Positions 13,371-16,884 of a DNA stretch of 16,884 bases are shown here, piece by piece. The position numbers and the translations under genes were made by a program. Position 1 is the first letter of the stretch, and each line of letters opens with the position of its first letter. The stretch is taken from assembly GCA_964598695.1 (NCBI GenBank), contig CAZRDB010000114.1, forward strand, positions 1 through 16,884, read 5' to 3'. The DNA comes from CAZRDB01 sp964598695. GTDB taxonomy: Bacteria > Armatimonadota > Zipacnadia > UBA1398. Under the pieces are notes generated by a model. That model made no database searches, was not told where the DNA came from, and worked only from the letters and a program-made list of their open reading frames with translations.

Positions 13371-14414
13371 TCACTGCCCAACGGGTTGTTGCGGTTCGGG
13401 CCGGACGACGCCGCTCCGTACGAGTGCGCGCCATCCGTCGGACTCCACGGTGCGGGTGTCGTCCCCGTCCCGGTAGACGCAGTATGCCGCAAGCGCGGGC
13501 TCGCTGGCGAGTGCCGGCAGGCCGCGCTCGGCCTCGAGGACGTTCAGTGCGGTTGCCCAGCCGTCGGTGAGCAGGCCGCGGGGGCCGACGACGGTGACCG
13601 AACGGCGGCCCGTCAGGGCCTGGCCGGTCCGGGGGTCGATGATGTGGGAGTAGCGAACGCCCTCCAGCTCCGTGTACTGCCAGCGGTCGCCCGAGGTGGA
13701 GACGGCGGCGTTGGCGATCTCGAGGGCGTAGCTGGGCGTCGCGCCCTCCACCCCGGCGATGACGATTCGCCAGCCGAGCCGCCCGGGGGGTGGATCGGAG
13801 ACTGCGATGTCGCCGCCCGCGTCGACCAGGGCCGAGGCGATCCCGTGGCCGCGCAGCACCTCGATCGCCGCGTCCATGGCGTAGCCCTTGGCGATCCCGC
13901 CGAGGTCGAGCCGCATGTCGGGCAGGGCGAGCCGGACACTGTGGGTCTCGGGCTCGAGCACGACGTGACGGTAGCCGACGTGCTCGAGGGCCGCGGCGAG
14001 GCGCGCGGGGTCGGGGAGACGATGGAGCGCCCGGGCCTGGCGCCAGAGGTTGACGACGGGCGAGGCGGTGATGTCGAAGGCGCCGCCGCTGGCGCGGGCG
14101 ACCTGCTCGGCCTGCACGAGGACGTTCCACAGGTCGTCGCTCACGCGGACGGGGGCGTCGGCCGTCGCGGTCCGGCAGAGCCGGCGCAGTTCGCTCTCGG
14201 CATCATAGTCGCTCAAGACCCGGTTGAGGGCCTGGATACGGTCGAACGCGGCGCGGGAGGCGCCGGTGGCGCTCTGCTCGTCGGGGGCGTAGAGGACCAT
14301 GCGCATGGGGACGCCCATCGCGCCCTCTTCGAACTCGAAGCGGGTCTCGGTGGCCCGGCCGCCGTCGAGCAGCGTGAGCGCGATGCCGAGCAATGGGAGC
14401 ACGGTGCAGGCCAT
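13371..14414 (-). CDS. apbE: FAD:protein FMN transferase (ApbE family), exported
   Basis: Product of 347 aa, ATG at 14414 with AAAGGAGG 7 nt upstream. ApbE covalently attaches FMN, taken from FAD, to a Thr or Ser of target flavoproteins such as RnfG, NqrC or FMN-binding-domain proteins outside the cytoplasmic membrane. Motifs: LSDYDAESEL (68-77), SGGAFDITASPVVNLWR (109-125), LDLGGIAKGYAMD (169-181), LVDAGGDIAV (196-205), SHIIDPRTGQ (256-265), and the metal-binding TDGWATALNVL with D284 and T288. All are intact, so the enzyme should be active. A short signal-like N-terminus (MACTVLPLLGIALTLL) directs export; Cys3 is too close to the start for a normal lipobox. No flavinylation target or electron-transfer complex lies in the window, so its substrate is elsewhere. 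It is first in a likely two-gene unit with the SUMF1 gene and divergent from the Gfo/Idh gene. Confidence 0.93.
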   Translation of the reverse strand: MACTVLPLLGIALTLLDGGRATETRFEFEEGAMGVPMRMVLYAPDEQSATGASRAAFDRIQALNRVLSDYDAESELRRLCRTATADAPVRVSDDLWNVLVQAEQVARASGGAFDITASPVVNLWRQARALHRLPDPARLAAALEHVGYRHVVLEPETHSVRLALPDMRLDLGGIAKGYAMDAAIEVLRGHGIASALVDAGGDIAVSDPPPGRLGWRIVIAGVEGATPSYALEIANAAVSTSGDRWQYTELEGVRYSHIIDPRTGQALTGRRSVTVVGPRGLLTDGWATALNVLEAERGLPALASEPALAAYCVYRDGDDTRTVESDGWRALVRSGVVRPEPQQPVGQ

Positions 14415-14538
14415 GCACGGGCCTCCTTTCGTGTGCCACCAGTAGGACGCATGGGGCCTCGCCGCGTTCCTTGCCGGGGGATCTTTGGCGGCCGCCGAAG
14501 CGTCAAGGGGGGGCAGGTATCGTGCCGCAAGTGGCAAA

Positions 14539-14544
14539 TATAGG
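14539..14544 (+). promoter_or_regulatory. Weak -10-like AT-rich site upstream of the Gfo/Idh gene
   Basis: TATAGG within CAAATATAGGCTAATC is the most AT-rich spot in the 191-nt divergent region between apbE and the Gfo/Idh gene, about 61 nt before ATG 14606. On the opposite strand a TTGACG (14506-14501) could be a -35 for apbE, but its expected -10 position is poor. Confidence 0.25.
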
Positions 14545-14605
14545 CTAATCGACGCGTGGCGGCCAAGGGCCGGCCACGGAGAGCTTGAAGGAGGACACAA
14601 CTGCG

Positions 14606-15885
14606 ATGAGCGAGGAAAGCGGAGTCTCTCGGCGCGACTTCCTCAGAACGGCGAGCTTCGCGGCGCTTGCGGGCGCGGCGTTCGTTGGCACGCGGAAGGG
14701 CTATGCCCAGGACGGCATCCTGACGGCCGGCCTGGTTGGCTGCGGCGGTCGTGGCACCGGCGCGGCGCACCAGTTCCTGGAGGGCAACGAGAACGTCAAG
14801 GTCATCGCGCTCGGTGACCTGTTCGAGAACCGCCTGCAGGGCTGCCGCGACAGCTTGGTCAACGACAAGGGCCAGACCATCGAGGACGACAAGTGCTACG
14901 TCGGCTTCGACTGCTACAGGCGCCTGATCGACGAGTCCGGTGTCGACGTTGTGCTCCTCGCGTCGCCGCCGTTCTTCCGTCACATCGAGTTCCCGTACGC
15001 GGTCGCGGCCGGCAAGCAGATCTTCATGGAGAAGCCGATCGCGGTCGACCCGCACGGCGCGAAGGCCATCGACGAGGCCGCCATGCTGGCGGACGAGAAG
15101 GGCCTCAACGTCGTCGTCGGCACCCAGCGACGGCATGAGGCGAGCTACCTCGAGTGCAAGAAGCGCGTCGAGGATGGCGCGATCGGCGAGATCGTCGGCG
15201 CCCGAGCCTACTGGAACGGCGGCCCGCCGTGGGGTGGCTGGGATCGCACCGACCAGGTCACCGACGTCGCCGAGATGGCGCGCCTGTGGTTGCACTTCCC
15301 GTGGGTCTGCGGCGACTGCATCGTCGAGCAGCACATCCACAATATCGACGTCGCCCTGTGGTTCTGGGGCAAGGCGCCGGTCAGCGCGGTCGGCATGGGC
15401 TATCGCGCCCGCCGAACCTTCGCGCAGGGCTACGACTTCTTCGCCACCGACTTCGACATGGGCAACGGTCTCGCGATGCTCAGCGAGTGCCGCCAGATCG
15501 TCGACTGCGACAACAACGTCTCGGAGATGGTCATCGGGACGAAGGGCGTCGCCAACCCTTGGGGCGAGATCTGGGACCTCCAGGGCAACCGCCAGTGGCG
15601 CTGGGACGGCAACGCGCCGAGCCCCTACGTCCAGGAGCACACCGACCTCGTCACCGCGATCCGCTCGGGCAACCGGGTCAACGACGCGCACAACGTCCTG
15701 CGCTCGTGCCGCGCCGGCATCATGGGCCGCACCTCGGCCTACACCGGCCGCCGCGTGACCTGGGACGAGATCGTCAATGCCGAGTGGACGCTCGGCCCGC
15801 AGAAGGAGTCGTTCGAGATGGGCGACACCTTCGATCCGGGTCCCGTCCCGGTGCCCGGCATCACCAAGTACTNNNNNNNNNNTAG
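14606..15885 (+). CDS. Tat-exported Gfo/Idh/MocA-family oxidoreductase; 3' end crosses an assembly gap
   Basis: About 422 readable residues before the gap. A twin-arginine signal opens the protein (S8-R-R-D-F-L13, then ASFAALAGAAFVG), with likely cleavage near GYAQ (residue 35). The mature protein starts with the Rossmann motif GLVGCGGRGTG (42-52), followed by the usual MEKPIAVDP (E142-K143-P144). The C-terminal domain has QRRHEASYLE, GARAYWNGGPPWGG and HNIDVALWFW. Family members oxidise or reduce sugars and related compounds with NAD(P); Tat-exported ones carry a pre-loaded cofactor and occur in Planctomycetota-like bacteria. ATG 14606 is chosen over TTG 14585 because AAGGAGG (14588-14594) lies 11 nt upstream of it. 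Sequence after PVPGITKY is lost in ten Ns at 15873-15882. TAG at 15883-15885 is the probable stop if the gap length is not exact; the literal frame would otherwise run through a hairpin to 16051. It is followed by the GH172-like gene on the same strand. Confidence 0.87.
15873..15882. other. Run of ten Ns (assembly or scaffold gap)
   Basis: Ten undetermined bases fall 10 nt or fewer from the expected end of the Gfo/Idh gene. The round length of ten suggests a placeholder, so the true number of bases, and hence the reading frame after it, is unknown. Confidence 0.97.
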
Positions 15886-15908
15886 GCTCGACCGTACGCA
15901 GAACTGCC

Positions 15909-15942
15909 GCGAGCCCGTCCGGCGTTGTCCGGGCGGGCTCGT
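15909..15942 (+). terminator. Hairpin terminator after the Gfo/Idh gene
   Basis: GCGAGCCCGTCCGG (15909-15922) pairs with CCGGGCGGGCTCGT (15929-15942) around the loop CGTTGT: 13 pairs including one G-U, with the outermost base unpaired. It lies 23 nt after the probable stop and 95 nt before the next start. The arm is nearly the same as that of the hairpin at 12103-12143. Confidence 0.65.
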
Positions 15943-16037
15943 TCGCGTCCCGGGGGGCCGCGAGGAGGCATCGGGGGGCTTCCCACGAACAGCCAGGCGG
16001 GCTGCGTCCCGCAATCTGACCAAGGGAAGATGCACCG

Positions 16038-16884
16038 ATGAGAGCAAGTGACAGTGGTTCCCGAGTGGCTCACTTACGAGGCCGGCCGGGCGGGCTGACG
16101 CTCGTCGCGGTGACCGGGCTGCTCTGCGCGGCCGTATGGGCCGACGCGCTGGACGACCTCGCGAGGCCGATCGACGGCCGGGGCATGCGCTCGACCTCGA
16201 CCCAGCGGGCCGAGGACGGCAGCTACGTCCCCGGCAATTGGGACAACTCGAACGTCGCCCCTGGCGCGACGAAGGTCGTGCTGGACGCCGAGGGGCCCGG
16301 GGTGGTCACGCACATGTGGTTCACCTTCCTCGGGCCGGAGCCGCAGGGCTGGGCGCCGAAGGGTTCGGCGAACCACCAGGAGATGCTGCTGCGGATCTAC
16401 TACGACGGCTCCGACCGGCCGGGGGTCGAGGCGCCGCTGGGCGACTTCTTCGCCAACGCCTTCGGCCAGCGCAGCGAGGTGATCAGCGTCCCGATCGTGG
16501 TCGAGGACGCGGACTCGTACAACTGCTTCTGGAAGATGCCGTTCCGTAAGTCGATCCGGATCGAGATCGTCAACGAGAGCGACAAGAACATCGCGCTGCT
16601 GTACTACAACGTCGATTGGATCAAGAAGGACTCGCTGCCCGACGACACGCCGTATTTCTACGCCCAGTACCGCCAGGAGTACCCGGTGGGGCAGGGCCAG
16701 GACTACGTGATCCTCGACACGCGGGGGAAGGGCCACTACGTCGGGACGGTGCTCTCGGTCCGGACCCGAAGCCCATCGTGGTTCGGCGAGGGCGACGAGA
16801 AGATCTACATCGACGGCGAGGAGACCTCGTCGATCTGGGGCACGTGGACCGAGGACTACTACCTCTCGGCCATCGGTCTCCAGA
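16038..16884 (+). CDS. Secreted DUF2961 (GH172-like) protein, 5' part, cut by window end
   Basis: 282 readable residues with an ATG at 16038; AAGGGAAG lies about 8 nt upstream. A Sec signal peptide ends near A35 (LTLVAVTGLLCAAVWA). The mature part matches DUF2961 in order: GPGVVTHMWFTFL, LLRIYYDGSDRPGVEAPLGDFF, CFWKMPFRKSIRIEIVNES, YYNVDWIKKD, GKGHYVGTVLSV, FGEGDEKIYIDGE and GTWTEDYY. In the GH172 family (difructose anhydride and D-arabinofuranosidase enzymes) two glutamates act as nucleophile and acid/base; E251 (GEGDE) and E272 (TEDYY) have the matching 21-residue separation. It probably cleaves furanoside-type glycans outside the cytoplasm. The substrate cannot be told from sequence. The usual second jelly-roll half lies beyond the window. 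It follows the Gfo/Idh gene, but a hairpin in between suggests separate or reduced transcription. Confidence 0.9.
   Translation, partial: MRASDSGSRVAHLRGRPGGLTLVAVTGLLCAAVWADALDDLARPIDGRGMRSTSTQRAEDGSYVPGNWDNSNVAPGATKVVLDAEGPGVVTHMWFTFLGPEPQGWAPKGSANHQEMLLRIYYDGSDRPGVEAPLGDFFANAFGQRSEVISVPIVVEDADSYNCFWKMPFRKSIRIEIVNESDKNIALLYYNVDWIKKDSLPDDTPYFYAQYRQEYPVGQGQDYVILDTRGKGHYVGTVLSVRTRSPSWFGEGDEKIYIDGEETSSIWGTWTEDYYLSAIGLQ

Noticed and set aside
11822..13570. Plus-strand frame of about 580 aa across the kinase end and the SUMF1 gene
   Set aside because: It is antisense to the well-supported SUMF1 gene, runs through the strong hairpin and has low-complexity composition.
14487..14496. GGCGGCCGCC palindrome in the apbE/Gfo-Idh divergent region as an operator
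   Set aside because: A 10-bp all-GC palindrome is likely by chance at this base composition and has no second copy nearby.
13359..14543. Plus-strand frame of 394 aa opposite apbE
   Set aside because: The ApbE motifs on the other strand are complete; this frame has no recognisable domain.
15886..16051. C-terminal extension of the Gfo/Idh protein beyond the Ns
   Set aside because: It passes through a terminator-like hairpin and into the next gene, and depends on an arbitrary gap length.
1..16884. CRISPR arrays, tRNA or rRNA genes, transposases, attachment sites
   Set aside because: None was found by reading both strands; no regularly spaced repeats, cloverleaf-like sequence or transposase motifs were seen.

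Overview
The window is GC-rich DNA (roughly 70 percent G+C by eye) from a bacterium, probably an uncultivated one known from a metagenome assembly, since a run of ten Ns sits in one gene. The gene set suggests a Planctomycetota, Armatimonadota, Hydrogenedentota or Lentisphaerota-like lineage: H-X9-DG prepilins, a Tat-exported Gfo/Idh/MocA oxidoreductase, a GH123-like (DUF4091) enzyme, a GH172 (DUF2961) protein, a secreted SUMF1-fold protein and a non-heme URO-D-family protein. The lineage is inferred from gene content only. No rRNA, tRNA, CRISPR array or mobile element was seen.

Layout, left to right. Positions 1-237 hold the 5' end of a minus-strand GAF-domain protein, divergent from a predicted exported acetolactate decarboxylase (437-1228, +). 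That gene ends 4 nt from a convergent URO-D-family gene (1233-2399, -). A secreted PHP-domain protein (2570-3586, +) runs into a large secreted multidomain GH123-like protein (3591-6494, -), again with 4 nt between stop codons. Next come two co-directional genes (6649-8166 and 8210-9025, +) built from four copies of a small repeated domain. In the first gene the domain is fused twice to a prepilin body that has lost its N-terminal helix. A canonical H-X9-DG prepilin (9051-9662, -) converges on them. A membrane hybrid histidine kinase (9850-12099, +) ends at a strong hairpin shared with a minus-strand pair, ApbE then SUMF1 (14414 to 12167). The right end is a plus-strand Gfo/Idh/MocA gene (14606 to about 15885, interrupted by the N gap), a hairpin, and the 5' part of a GH172-like gene (16038 onward).

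Ten of the thirteen proteins carry a recognisable export signal (Sec, lipoprotein, Tat or prepilin), one more is an integral membrane sensor, and only the URO-D protein and the truncated GAF protein look cytoplasmic. The window therefore reads as a cell-surface, polysaccharide-scavenging accessory region and not as one pathway. GH123-like, GH172-like and Gfo/Idh proteins would fit glycan degradation and sugar oxidation, with SUMF1-fold, pilin-like and repeat proteins at the cell surface. Genes alternate strand often and convergent ends are very tight with dyad symmetry at or near the stops. The most unusual object is the tandem chimera at 6649-8166 together with its lipoprotein neighbour.
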